From contig VYDF01000072.1 of assembly GCA_009843565.1 (NCBI GenBank), positions 1-5,520 of the forward strand: a stretch of DNA of 5,520 nt. The letters run 5' to 3'. Shown in pieces: positions 1-5,520 of this stretch; position 1 is the first letter of the stretch; every line of letters starts with the position of its first letter. A program made the position numbers and the translations under genes. Origin of the DNA: Acidimicrobiia bacterium (GTDB lineage: Bacteria > Actinomycetota > Acidimicrobiia > Acidimicrobiales > Bin134). The notes below the pieces were generated by a model. It did no database searches and was not told the DNA's origin. It saw only the letters and a list, made by a program, of their open reading frames with translations.

Positions 1-2
1 AC

Positions 3-581
3 TTCAACGACGTCATCATTCCGGCCGAGAACGTGGTGGGCGAGGTGGACGACGGGTGGACCGTGGCCAGCCGCCTGCTGTTTCACGAGCGGGCCTCGGT
101 GGGCAACGCCTCCCCCTATACCCAGGGCCGGCACCGGAACCGGTCGGCCGACGGGCTGGATGATCTGGCTACCATCGCCCGGGATTTTGGCGGCAACGTG
201 GGCCGTCAGCGCCAGATCCTGGGGGAGACTGAGACGCTCAGCCGGGTGGAGGTTCTGCTGTCAGATCGGGTGGTGAAGGGAATCGAGAGCGGGTACTTCC
301 CGGCGCCGGCCGGGTCGCTGGTGCGGCTGTTTCACGGCTTGTCCCGGGCCGATCGGTTGACGGTGGCCATGGAACTCCACGGCGATCGGGCCCTGGTGTG
401 GAACCAGGGTGAGGACACCGGGGGCTACGGCGTGGAATATGTGCAGCGCCAGCAGACCTGCATCGGCGGCGGTACCACCGAGATGGCCCGCAACATCATC
501 AGCGAGCGGATCCTCGGAATGCCCCGCGAGCCCGCCGCCGACCGAGACCTCCCCTTCAACCAGGTCCCCCGCAGCGGCTGA
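3..581 (+). CDS. Acyl-CoA dehydrogenase, C-terminal part (5' end outside window)
   Basis: This is the last 192 residues of an acyl-CoA dehydrogenase, the FAD enzyme that introduces the alpha-beta double bond in acyl-CoA thioesters in the cytosol. The open frame reads in from the window edge. It opens with FNDVIIPAENVVGEVDDGW, the family's 'F.dV.vP..n.vG....GW' stretch that joins the middle beta domain to the C-terminal helical domain. It ends with IGGGTTEMARNIISERILG (about 462-518) and MPRE, the conserved FAD-contacting and dimer segment of the family. A Met codon at 33 is internal to the family alignment and is not the real start. At the position where medium-chain enzymes carry the catalytic Glu (YEGT) this protein has Gly (GGGT), as do many actinobacterial FadE-type paralogues, so its base must lie elsewhere or in a partner subunit. 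The SnoaL-like gene follows after 11 bases, suggesting an operon. Family assignment is firm; the substrate is unknown. Confidence 0.93.
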   Translation, partial: FNDVIIPAENVVGEVDDGWTVASRLLFHERASVGNASPYTQGRHRNRSADGLDDLATIARDFGGNVGRQRQILGETETLSRVEVLLSDRVVKGIESGYFPAPAGSLVRLFHGLSRADRLTVAMELHGDRALVWNQGEDTGGYGVEYVQRQQTCIGGGTTEMARNIISERILGMPREPAADRDLPFNQVPRSG

Positions 582-583
582 AC

Positions 584-589
584 GGGGGG
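584..589 (+). promoter_or_regulatory. Ribosome binding site of the SnoaL-like gene
   Basis: A run of six G lies just after the TGA of the upstream dehydrogenase (579-581) and 3 bases before the ATG at 593. It decides the start at 593 over the next in-frame ATG at 608. Confidence 0.5.
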
Positions 590-592
590 CTC

Positions 593-1024
593 ATGGACCA
601 GCCGCAGATGGCCGACATCATCGAGATCGAGCAACTGCTCGCCCGCTATGCCGTCGGCATGACTAAAGACGACATCGACACCGTGTTGGAGGTGTTCACT
701 CCCGACGGCACCTATAGCGCGTTCGGCGACATATATGCCCTGGCCGACTTTCCCCGACTGGTGGCCGCCGCCCCCAAGGGCCTGTTCTTGGTAGGTCCTT
801 CGGAGATTGAGCTGGACGGTGACGAGGCCACCGGCACCCAGCCGCTTTGCTTCGTCGACCAGACAAACCACGACATGCGCATCGGCTACTACAACGACAC
901 CTATCGCCGTACCGACAAGGGCTGGCGATTGGCCACCCGTTCCATGACCTTCCTTCGCCGCAGCGGTGCCCGCGACGCCGGTCGCCCCCACGACCCCGAA
1001 CGCCCCGAGCCGTCAGCCGATTGA
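593..1024 (+). CDS. SnoaL-like / NTF2-fold protein
   Basis: A 143-residue protein of the SnoaL-like (NTF2-fold) superfamily, small cone-shaped proteins that act as cyclases, isomerases, hydratases or ring-hydroxylation partner-like proteins. The N-terminal helix IIEIEQLLARYAVGMTKDDI followed by VLEVFTPDGTYSAFG is the typical 'I..LL.RYa...D..D...l..lFtpDg.y' signature. A beta-rich second half ends in YYNDTYRRTDKGWRLATRSM, the usual 'Y.D.y.R..dGWrI..R' strands. The length is normal for the family. The ATG at 593 is preceded by a run of six G (584-589) with a tight 3-base spacer; an ATG at 608 has no such site. The last 20 residues are Pro/Arg/Asp rich and probably disordered. The gene lies 11 bases behind the acyl-CoA dehydrogenase, so a role on the same CoA-linked pathway is likely, but no reaction can be assigned from sequence. 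Confidence 0.85.
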   Translation: MDQPQMADIIEIEQLLARYAVGMTKDDIDTVLEVFTPDGTYSAFGDIYALADFPRLVAAAPKGLFLVGPSEIELDGDEATGTQPLCFVDQTNHDMRIGYYNDTYRRTDKGWRLATRSMTFLRRSGARDAGRPHDPERPEPSAD

Positions 1025-1062
1025 ACCTGCCAGTCAATCTCCGACTGCGACGAGATCGTGGA

Positions 1063-1716
1063 CTATGACAGCTTGCGATCGGGGACGATGGCGTGGAGGC
1101 AGAATTGCCAGACCTCCTCGCCGGTGATCGGCTGGCGTACACCGGTGCTCCGCCCGGCGGTGACGGTGGCGGCCTGGAGGACGATGGCCGCTAGTCGGCG
1201 GGGGCGGCCCTCCCGAAGCAGACCGACTTTGCCAACCTGCTCCACAATCTCGGCCACGTATTCGTAGAGGGGCGAGTAGGCGGCCACCACCTCTTCGGGG
1301 TGATCGACGAGCAGCCGCTGGGCGAACTCGGCGAACAGCGGCTGCTCCGACACCCTCCCCGGCGCGCATAAGTCGTACACCATCAACACCACCTGCTCCA
1401 GACGGTGAAGCGGATCGCCTTCGGCAGTGACCTCCCGGATGCGTGCCACAGCGATGCCCATCTCCTCCTCGAACAGCACCAGCAGCAGTTCGTGCTTGCT
1501 GTCGAAGTACTGGTAGAAGCTCCGCACCGACTGTTTGGACTGGTCGACCACCTCTTGAACGGTGAATTCGGTGGATGCCTTGGTGGCGATCACCTCACGG
1601 GTGGCGTCGAGGAATTGCTGGACCCGTTTGGCGGCCCTATCCCGGGCCGAGCGGGTCGATCGCTCGATGGCTCTGTCCCGCCACACCGTGTCTGTTCCGT
1701 GCCCGACTACCTTCAT
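1063..1716 (-). CDS. TetR-family transcriptional regulator
   Basis: A TetR/AcrR-type repressor of 217 residues when read from the ATG at 1714-1716. The N-terminal DNA-binding domain covers roughly residues 25-80: an Arg-rich first helix, then the helix-turn-helix FTVQEVVDQSKQSVRSFYQY and FDSKHELL, matching the family pattern 'tv..Ia..aGvs...fY.yF.sKe.Ll'. The remaining helical part (about 85-217) is the ligand-binding and dimerisation domain, which gives no clue to the effector. An upstream in-frame ATG at 1750-1752 would add 12 residues and overlap the preceding gene by 32 bases. I prefer 1716 because it leaves a 4-base gap to the amidohydrolase stop (1721) and fits translational coupling, although no strong Shine-Dalgarno is visible for it. 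The gene is co-oriented with the amidohydrolase, and probably controls it and the divergent right-hand block. It ends 38 bases from the convergent SnoaL-like gene. Confidence 0.9.
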   Translation of the reverse strand: MKVVGHGTDTVWRDRAIERSTRSARDRAAKRVQQFLDATREVIATKASTEFTVQEVVDQSKQSVRSFYQYFDSKHELLLVLFEEEMGIAVARIREVTAEGDPLHRLEQVVLMVYDLCAPGRVSEQPLFAEFAQRLLVDHPEEVVAAYSPLYEYVAEIVEQVGKVGLLREGRPRRLAAIVLQAATVTAGRSTGVRQPITGEEVWQFCLHAIVPDRKLS

Positions 1717-1720
1717 TGCT

Positions 1721-3037
1721 CTAGCTGGCTCGCACCGCGCCGGTACCGGCATTGCCTTGGCCCATGCCCTGCCACCGGGCTTGGATCTGCTCGGGGGTCA
1801 GCTTCTCCCGACGGCTCATCGACCGGATGCTCACGTCGTGGTTGGCCGCCGCGGCCCGCAATGCTCCGACAGTGGCCTCTTCTCGCGGCACATGGGTGAA
1901 GGGGTCGAACGAATACCATCGCATGGCGTTCTCATGGGTGATTTTGGCCGCCTCGGCCTCGGTCACCCCGGCCTCGGTCATCAGCTGGGCCAGTTCCTCG
2001 GGGGCCCCGGGCCAAGCCGAATCGCTGTGGGGGTAGTCACACTCCCAACTGATGTTGTCGATGCCGATCTGGTTGCGCAGATACACACCGGTGTGGTCGG
2101 AGATGAAGCAGGTGAGAAAGTGCTCGCGGAACACATCGCTGGGCATCCGGTTGCCGAAGTCCTGCCCGGTCCATCGGTGGTGCATGTCGTAGGTGCGGTC
2201 GACCCGCTCCAGGAAGTAGGGAACCCACCCGGTGCTGCCCTCTGATAGGGCGATGCGGATATCGGGGAACTCCTTGAGTACCCGTGACCACAACAGATCG
2301 GCCGCCGCGGCCTGGATGTTCATGGGTTGAAGGGTGATCATCACGTCAGGGGGCGAGTCGGGGGCGGGGAAGCTGAGTTGGCCCGACGATCCCAGATGGA
2401 TCGACAACACGGTGTCGGTGTCGCACACTGCCGTCCACAGCGGGTCCCAGTAGGAGTCGTGGAAACTGGGATAGCCCAAGGCGGCCGGGTTCTCGGTGAA
2501 CGACAGCGAGTGGCAGCCCTTGTCGGCCACCCGGCGCACCTCGTCGGCACACTTCTCGGCGTCCCAGATCACCGGCAGCGCCATGGGGATGAACCGCCCC
2601 GGATGGGCTCCGCACCACTCCTCGATGTGCCAGTCGTTGTAGGCCCGCACCAGGGCCAGACCGAATTCCTCGTCTTCGACCGCGAACAAGCGGGCGGCGA
2701 AGCCGGGGAACGAGGGGAAGTTCATCGAGGCCAGTACCCCGCAGGCGTTCATATCCTTGATCCGCTCGTCCACTACAAAACAGCCTGGCCTGATCTCGTC
2801 CAGTGACTGGGGCTCCACCCCGTACTCCTCTTTGGGTCGGCCGGCCACTGCATTGAGGGCCACATTGGGCACCTCAACATCGCCGAACCGCCACACATCG
2901 GCCCCGTCGTCGCGGCGCACGATCCGGGGTGCTTCGGCCTTGAACCGCTCAGGCAAGTGGGCGTCGAACAGATCGGGAGGCTCGATGATGTGGTCGTCGA
3001 CGCTGATGAGAGTGAGTTCCTCGGGGGCAAATGCCAC
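1721..3037 (-). CDS. Amidohydrolase family protein, ACMSD-like (Amidohydro_2) type
   Basis: A 438-residue TIM-barrel metal enzyme of the Amidohydro_2 family, which contains decarboxylases such as ACMSD and gamma-resorcylate decarboxylase as well as hydrolases. Visible family marks are ISVDDHIIEPPDLF near the N-terminus (D14, H16), where the first metal motif is D-x-H rather than H-x-H, as is common in this group; the metal His on a barrel strand in LSIHLGSSG (H214); SEGSTGWVPYFLERVD (residues 265-280); and the catalytic Asp in WECDYPHSD (D334). A segment after about 380 forms a C-terminal extension ending in TPEQIQARWQGMG. The start is a GTG at 3035-3037 (M in the mature protein). AGGAGG on the minus strand (3043-3048) lies 5 bases upstream, which makes this start secure. 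It is the first gene of a two-gene unit with the TetR gene. Whether it decarboxylates or hydrolyses, and what, cannot be told. Confidence 0.9.
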   Translation of the reverse strand: MAFAPEELTLISVDDHIIEPPDLFDAHLPERFKAEAPRIVRRDDGADVWRFGDVEVPNVALNAVAGRPKEEYGVEPQSLDEIRPGCFVVDERIKDMNACGVLASMNFPSFPGFAARLFAVEDEEFGLALVRAYNDWHIEEWCGAHPGRFIPMALPVIWDAEKCADEVRRVADKGCHSLSFTENPAALGYPSFHDSYWDPLWTAVCDTDTVLSIHLGSSGQLSFPAPDSPPDVMITLQPMNIQAAAADLLWSRVLKEFPDIRIALSEGSTGWVPYFLERVDRTYDMHHRWTGQDFGNRMPSDVFREHFLTCFISDHTGVYLRNQIGIDNISWECDYPHSDSAWPGAPEELAQLMTEAGVTEAEAAKITHENAMRWYSFDPFTHVPREEATVGALRAAAANHDVSIRSMSRREKLTPEQIQARWQGMGQGNAGTGAVRAS

Positions 3038-3042
3038 GGCCG

Positions 3043-3048
3043 CCTCCT
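3043..3048 (-). promoter_or_regulatory. Ribosome binding site of the minus-strand amidohydrolase
   Basis: The minus strand reads AGGAGG, then a 5-base spacer, then GTG. This near-perfect Shine-Dalgarno fixes the non-ATG start at 3037. Confidence 0.85.
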
Positions 3049-3076
3049 AGGTGTGAATTTGGGTCAAGGATAGGCT

Positions 3077-3091
3077 GGGAATGAGATTCCC
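3077..3091. repeat. Perfect inverted repeat, candidate operator
   Basis: GGGAATgagATTCCC has 6-base arms with a 3-base centre and no mismatch. It lies immediately upstream of the plus-strand -10-like TATTAT and just downstream of the minus-strand GATAAT, so a dimeric repressor here could block both directions. Binding by the nearby TetR protein is inference. Known TetR sites are often this size or somewhat longer. Confidence 0.55.
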
Positions 3092-3115
3092 CTATTATCG
3101 CAACAACATTCCAAG

Positions 3116-3125
3116 TTTCCGGAAA
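3116..3125. repeat. Short perfect palindrome overlapping the translation initiation region
   Basis: TTTCCGGAAA is a 10-base perfect palindrome with no spacer. Its right arm abuts the AAAGGGA that serves as ribosome binding site for the ATG at 3135. It could be a second operator half of the divergent region, but a 10-base palindrome can also occur by chance. Confidence 0.35.
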
Positions 3126-3134
3126 GGGACAGCG

Positions 3135-3215
3135 ATGCCCAACCCGACGGCCACCGCCCTGCACGGGCGAGGGGTTCTTGACATTGACACCGGTGAGGTA
3201 ATCGAGTCCGGCTAA
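3135..3215 (+). pseudogene. N-terminal fragment of the plus-strand amidohydrolase, ended by in-frame TAA
   Basis: An ATG at 3135 with ribosome binding site AAAGGGA (3123-3129, 5-base spacer) opens a 26-codon frame that ends at TAA 3213-3215. It is in the same frame as the amidohydrolase that resumes with GTG at 3216. The peptide contains ALHGRGVLDIDTGEVIESG, and the text after the stop continues with VRVEGNRIAEVG. Together these are the first beta-hairpin of the composite domain at the N-terminus of imidazolonepropionase-like amidohydrolases ('a..l.g..vlD..tGe.i..g.V.VegnrI..vG'). So this is the true start of the downstream gene, split by a nonsense codon, rather than an independent leader peptide. 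Alternatives are a sequencing or assembly error at one base, or stop-restart translation at TAAGTG. Confidence 0.75.
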
Positions 3216-4361
3216 GTGCGGGTAGAGGGCAACCGCATTGCCGAGGTGGGTGCCGACCGAAGCATTGCCAGCGACTGCGACGAGGTGATCGAGCTTCCTG
3301 AGCTCACTCTGTTGCCCGGCCTCATGGACATGGAGGTCAACCTGTTCATGGGCGGGCCCGGTGCGGGACTGTTCGACCCGGTGCAGGTCAACCCGGCCAA
3401 GATGACGCTACGAGCCACCGCCAACGCCCGGCGCACCCTGAGAGCCGGGTTCACCACGGTGCGAAACCTGGGTCTGTTCGTGAAGACAGGCGGATACCTG
3501 CTCGACGTGGCGCTGGGCGAGGCCATCGCCGCCGGTTGGGTGGACGGCCCCCGAATCGTGCCCGCCGGCCATGCCATCACCCCCACCGGCGGCCACCTCG
3601 ATCCCACCATGTTTCAAGCGCTGGCTCCCGACGTCCTGCCGATAACGGTGGAAGAGGGGGTGGCCGACGGCATCGACGAGATCCGCCGGGCGGTTCGCTA
3701 CCAGATCAAATACGGGGCCCAGCTGATCAAGTGCTGCGCCTCCGGTGGGGTGATGTCGCATACCGGACCGGCTGGCGCCCAGCAGTACTCCACCGAGGAG
3801 CTGACTGCCATCGCCGACGAGGCCCACCGCCGGGGGCTCAAGGTGGCCACTCACTGCCACGGCGACGAGGCGGTCCGCTCGGCCATCGAAGCCGGCATCG
3901 ACTGCATCGAGCACGGCTTTTTGATGAGCGACGACACCATTCAGCTCATGGTGGACACCGGCACATTCCTGGTGAGCACCACCGCTTTGACTGAGAACTG
4001 GGACGTGTCCAACCAACCGCCTGAGCTCCAGGCCAAGGCGGCCGAGGTATTTCCCCAGGCCCGCCAAACCATCTCCAAGGCCATCGAGGCCGGGGTGAAG
4101 ATCGCCACCGGAAGCGACGCTCCCGCGATCTGGCACGGCCGCAACGGTGAGGAGTTGGTCGTGCTGGTGAAGCGGGGCATGACTCCGCTGGGGGCCATTC
4201 GGGCCGCCACCGTGGTTAGCGCCGAACTCATCGACGCCCCCGACCTCGGTCGCATCGCCCCTGGGATGCTGGCCGACATCGTTGGAATGCCCGGCGACCC
4301 GCTCGCCGAGATCCAGCGGGTGCAGTTCGTGATGAAAGACGGCAAGGTCTACAAGCGATAA
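3216..4361 (+). CDS. Amidohydrolase, imidazolonepropionase/prolidase-like, main part after in-frame stop
   Basis: A 381-residue open frame from GTG 3216, covering nearly all of an amidohydrolase of the imidazolonepropionase/Xaa-Pro dipeptidase-like type. These are cytosolic (beta/alpha)8-barrel enzymes that cleave amide or cyclic amide bonds. Recognisable parts are LTLLPGLMD (31-38); LRAGFTTVRNLG (75-86); GHAITPTGGHLDP (118-130); the candidate carboxylated-Lys strand LIKCCASGGV (K172); metal-His strands VATHCHGDEAV (H213, H215) and CIEHG (H233); the catalytic Asp strand IATGSDAP (D301); and RAATVVSAELI with the C-terminal beta strands VMKDGKVY. The first metal motif, usually HxH directly after PGL.D, is E40-V-N42. 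The GTG has no Shine-Dalgarno and begins in the middle of a conserved beta-hairpin, so the natural start is ATG 3135 and the gene is formally interrupted by TAA 3213-3215. The rest of the frame shows no damage. It is followed 9 bases later by the oxygenase gene, clearly in one operon. Family call is strong; activity is doubtful. Confidence 0.85.
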   Translation: MRVEGNRIAEVGADRSIASDCDEVIELPELTLLPGLMDMEVNLFMGGPGAGLFDPVQVNPAKMTLRATANARRTLRAGFTTVRNLGLFVKTGGYLLDVALGEAIAAGWVDGPRIVPAGHAITPTGGHLDPTMFQALAPDVLPITVEEGVADGIDEIRRAVRYQIKYGAQLIKCCASGGVMSHTGPAGAQQYSTEELTAIADEAHRRGLKVATHCHGDEAVRSAIEAGIDCIEHGFLMSDDTIQLMVDTGTFLVSTTALTENWDVSNQPPELQAKAAEVFPQARQTISKAIEAGVKIATGSDAPAIWHGRNGEELVVLVKRGMTPLGAIRAATVVSAELIDAPDLGRIAPGMLADIVGMPGDPLAEIQRVQFVMKDGKVYKR

Positions 4362-4366
4362 GGAGG
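4361..4366 (+). promoter_or_regulatory. Ribosome binding site of the Rieske oxygenase gene
   Basis: AGGAGG begins with the last base of the upstream TAA stop and lies 4 bases before the ATG at 4371. The overlap of stop and ribosome binding site indicates co-transcription and probably coupled translation of the two genes. Confidence 0.8.
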
Positions 4367-4370
4367 ACTC

Positions 4371-5520
4371 ATGCCCCACTTCCCCAAGCCGGCCGAGGGC
4401 AGCTGGACCGAGCACTACCCCGGATTGGGAACCGGGCCGGTCTCCTACCAGGACTCCTACGACCCTGAGTATTGGCAGCAGGAGATCGACGCCATCTTCA
4501 AGAAGGAGTGGCTGTGTGTGGGGCGTGTTGAGCGCTTGGGGCGAGCCGGGAGCTACTTCACCAAGGAATTCCCATGGGCCAAGCGCAGCATCGTGGTGAT
4601 CAAAGACCGGGAAGGCACCGTGCGGGCGTTCTACAACGTGTGCCGCCACCGGGGCAACAAGCTGGTATGGGATGACTTTCCCAACGAAGAGACTTCCGGC
4701 GTGTGCCGCCAGCTCACCTGCAAGTACCACGGATGGCGCTATGACCTCGACGGCTCGCTGGTGTTCATCCAGCAGGAATCGGAGTTCTTCGATGTCGACA
4801 AAGACGCTCTTGGGTTGGTGCCGGTGGCCTGTGATGTCTGGGAGGGCTTCATCTTCGTCAACCTCGACCCTGAACCCCAGCAGACGCTCACCGAGGCTTT
4901 GGCTCCGCTGGCCGACGGATTGGCTGGCTATCCGTTCGGCGAGATGACCCAGACCTACGAGGTGCGCTCGGAGATCAACAGCAACTGGAAGCTGTTCATC
5001 GACGCCTTCGTGGAGTTCTACCACGCTCCGGTATTGCACCAGCGCCAGGCCGCGGCCGATGAGGCGGCCAAGCTGGCCAGCTTCGGCTTCGAGGGTCTCC
5101 ACTACGAATTGTTCAGCCCCCATTCGATGGTGTCGTCATGGGGAGGCATGTCGCCGCCCAAAGACCCCAAGATGGTCAAGCCCATCGAGAACATTCTGCG
5201 CAGCGGCCTGTTCGGACCGTGGGACAAACCAGCGGTGATCAACGACAACCAAGATCTCCCCCCGCTGCTCAACCCATCCAAGCACCGAGCCTGGGGCATC
5301 GACTCGTTCGTGCTGTGGCCCAACTTCATGATCCTGTTCTGGGAGACGGGCTGGTATCTGACTTACACGTATTGGCCCCTGGGACCCAGCAAGCACCTGT
5401 TTGAGTCGACCCTCAACTTTGCTCCGCCTGAGAACGCCAGCCAACGCGCCGCTCAGGAGTTCGCCTTCTCCACCTTCAAGGAGTACGCCTTCCAAGACGC
5501 CAACACCCTGGAGGCCACCC
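4371..5520 (+). CDS. Rieske non-heme iron oxygenase, alpha subunit (3' end outside window)
   Basis: The first 383 residues of an aromatic-ring-hydroxylating-type dioxygenase or monooxygenase alpha subunit. It starts at ATG 4371 behind a perfect AGGAGG and stays open to the window edge. The N-terminal Rieske [2Fe-2S] domain (about 45-165) carries VCRHRGNKL (C91, H93) and CKYHGWRYDLDG (C117, H120). The C-terminal catalytic domain has NSNWKLFIDAFVEFYHAPVLH, where H218 and H223 are the mononuclear iron ligands, and AFQDANTL (D376) as the probable third, acidic ligand. E215 occupies the position of the Asp that bridges Rieske and iron centres in naphthalene dioxygenase; Glu there is known from carnitine oxygenase CntA. 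The loop between the two Rieske motifs is 23 residues, on the long side. The enzyme would need a ferredoxin and/or reductase, which are not in this window. The substrate is not predictable. The nearest look-alikes I recall are uncharacterised actinobacterial and mycobacterial oxygenases. Confidence 0.93.
   Translation, partial: MPHFPKPAEGSWTEHYPGLGTGPVSYQDSYDPEYWQQEIDAIFKKEWLCVGRVERLGRAGSYFTKEFPWAKRSIVVIKDREGTVRAFYNVCRHRGNKLVWDDFPNEETSGVCRQLTCKYHGWRYDLDGSLVFIQQESEFFDVDKDALGLVPVACDVWEGFIFVNLDPEPQQTLTEALAPLADGLAGYPFGEMTQTYEVRSEINSNWKLFIDAFVEFYHAPVLHQRQAAADEAAKLASFGFEGLHYELFSPHSMVSSWGGMSPPKDPKMVKPIENILRSGLFGPWDKPAVINDNQDLPPLLNPSKHRAWGIDSFVLWPNFMILFWETGWYLTYTYWPLGPSKHLFESTLNFAPPENASQRAAQEFAFSTFKEYAFQDANTLEAT

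Larger units (their letters stand above)
3038..3134. promoter_or_regulatory. Divergent promoter/operator region
   Basis: This is the 97-base gap between the minus-strand amidohydrolase and the plus-strand amidohydrolase, AT-richer than the surrounding genes. The plus strand has TATTAT (3093-3098), a good -10 match without a convincing -35 at 17 bases. The minus strand has GATAAT over 3094-3099, so divergent -10 elements would overlap. Two perfect palindromes lie here (3077-3091 and 3116-3125). The layout fits shared control of both transcription units, plausibly by the TetR protein encoded in the left unit. The promoter hexamers are read by eye and are weakly supported. Confidence 0.5.

Noticed and set aside
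425..991. A 188-codon minus-strand frame opposite the dehydrogenase end and the SnoaL-like gene
   Set aside because: It is antisense to two genes with family signatures and its composition is that of a mirror frame.
1031..1047. Small hairpin CAGTC-7-GACTG in the convergent gap between the SnoaL-like and TetR genes, as a possible terminator
   Set aside because: The stem is only 5 base pairs, the loop is 7 bases and no T run follows on either strand, so it is not distinguishable from chance.
1950..1981. Tandem-like repeat of GCCTCGGTCA within the minus-strand amidohydrolase
   Set aside because: It encodes an ordinary TEA-type helix repeat in the protein and has only two copies, so it is explained by coding.
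1562..2245. A 227-codon plus-strand frame opposite the TetR and amidohydrolase genes
   Set aside because: It spans two unrelated minus-strand genes with clear domain motifs and has no recognisable domain or ribosome binding site of its own.
3135..3215. Interpretation of the 26-codon frame as a regulatory leader peptide
   Set aside because: Its residues match the expected N-terminus of the amidohydrolase that follows in the same frame, and there is no run of regulatory codons or attenuator hairpin after it.
3408..5123. A 571-codon open frame on the minus strand, antisense to the plus-strand amidohydrolase and Rieske oxygenase
   Set aside because: It is a shadow of GC-rich codon bias on the opposite strand. 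Its translation is low-complexity, rich in Gly, Val, His and Leu, shows no family motif, and it covers two well-supported genes.

Overview
The window is a GC-rich, densely coded bacterial segment. GTG starts, strong AGGAGG-type ribosome binding sites, very short gene gaps and the protein families present point to a high-GC Actinomycetota genome. An environmental relative of the mycobacteria or of the Acidimicrobiia is my best guess, by inference only, since there is no marker gene. The segment looks like part of a catabolic locus: acyl-CoA dehydrogenase, SnoaL-like protein, TetR regulator, two amidohydrolases of different families and a Rieske oxygenase.

Left block, plus strand (3-1024): the C-terminal part of an acyl-CoA dehydrogenase, cut by the window edge, is followed 11 bases later by a small SnoaL/NTF2-fold protein. 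Middle block, minus strand (3037 down to 1063): an amidohydrolase of the ACMSD-like (Amidohydro_2) type is followed after 4 bases by a TetR-family regulator, so the two are probably co-transcribed and translationally coupled. The left block and the TetR gene converge, with a 38-base gap.

Right block, plus strand (3135-5520): a 97-base divergent intergenic region (3038-3134), visibly AT-richer than the genes, holds two perfect palindromes and -10-like hexamers on both strands. It drives a second amidohydrolase of the imidazolonepropionase/prolidase-like type, followed 9 bases later by the alpha subunit of a Rieske non-heme iron oxygenase that runs off the window end. The second amidohydrolase is unusual in two ways. 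Its natural N-terminus, starting at a well-placed ATG at 3135, is interrupted by an in-frame TAA at 3213-3215 that is immediately followed by a GTG. In addition, the metal-binding HxH motif normally found after the PGL(I/M)D strand is Glu-x-Asn.

Working model (inference): the TetR protein senses a substrate or its CoA ester and controls the divergent promoters. The oxygenase attacks the substrate, the amidohydrolases perform hydrolytic or decarboxylating steps, and the acyl-CoA dehydrogenase feeds the product into a beta-oxidation-like route. The substrate cannot be told from this sequence. Apart from the divergent region, no stretch over about 40 bases lacks a gene. No RNA gene, insertion sequence, CRISPR array or attachment site was seen.
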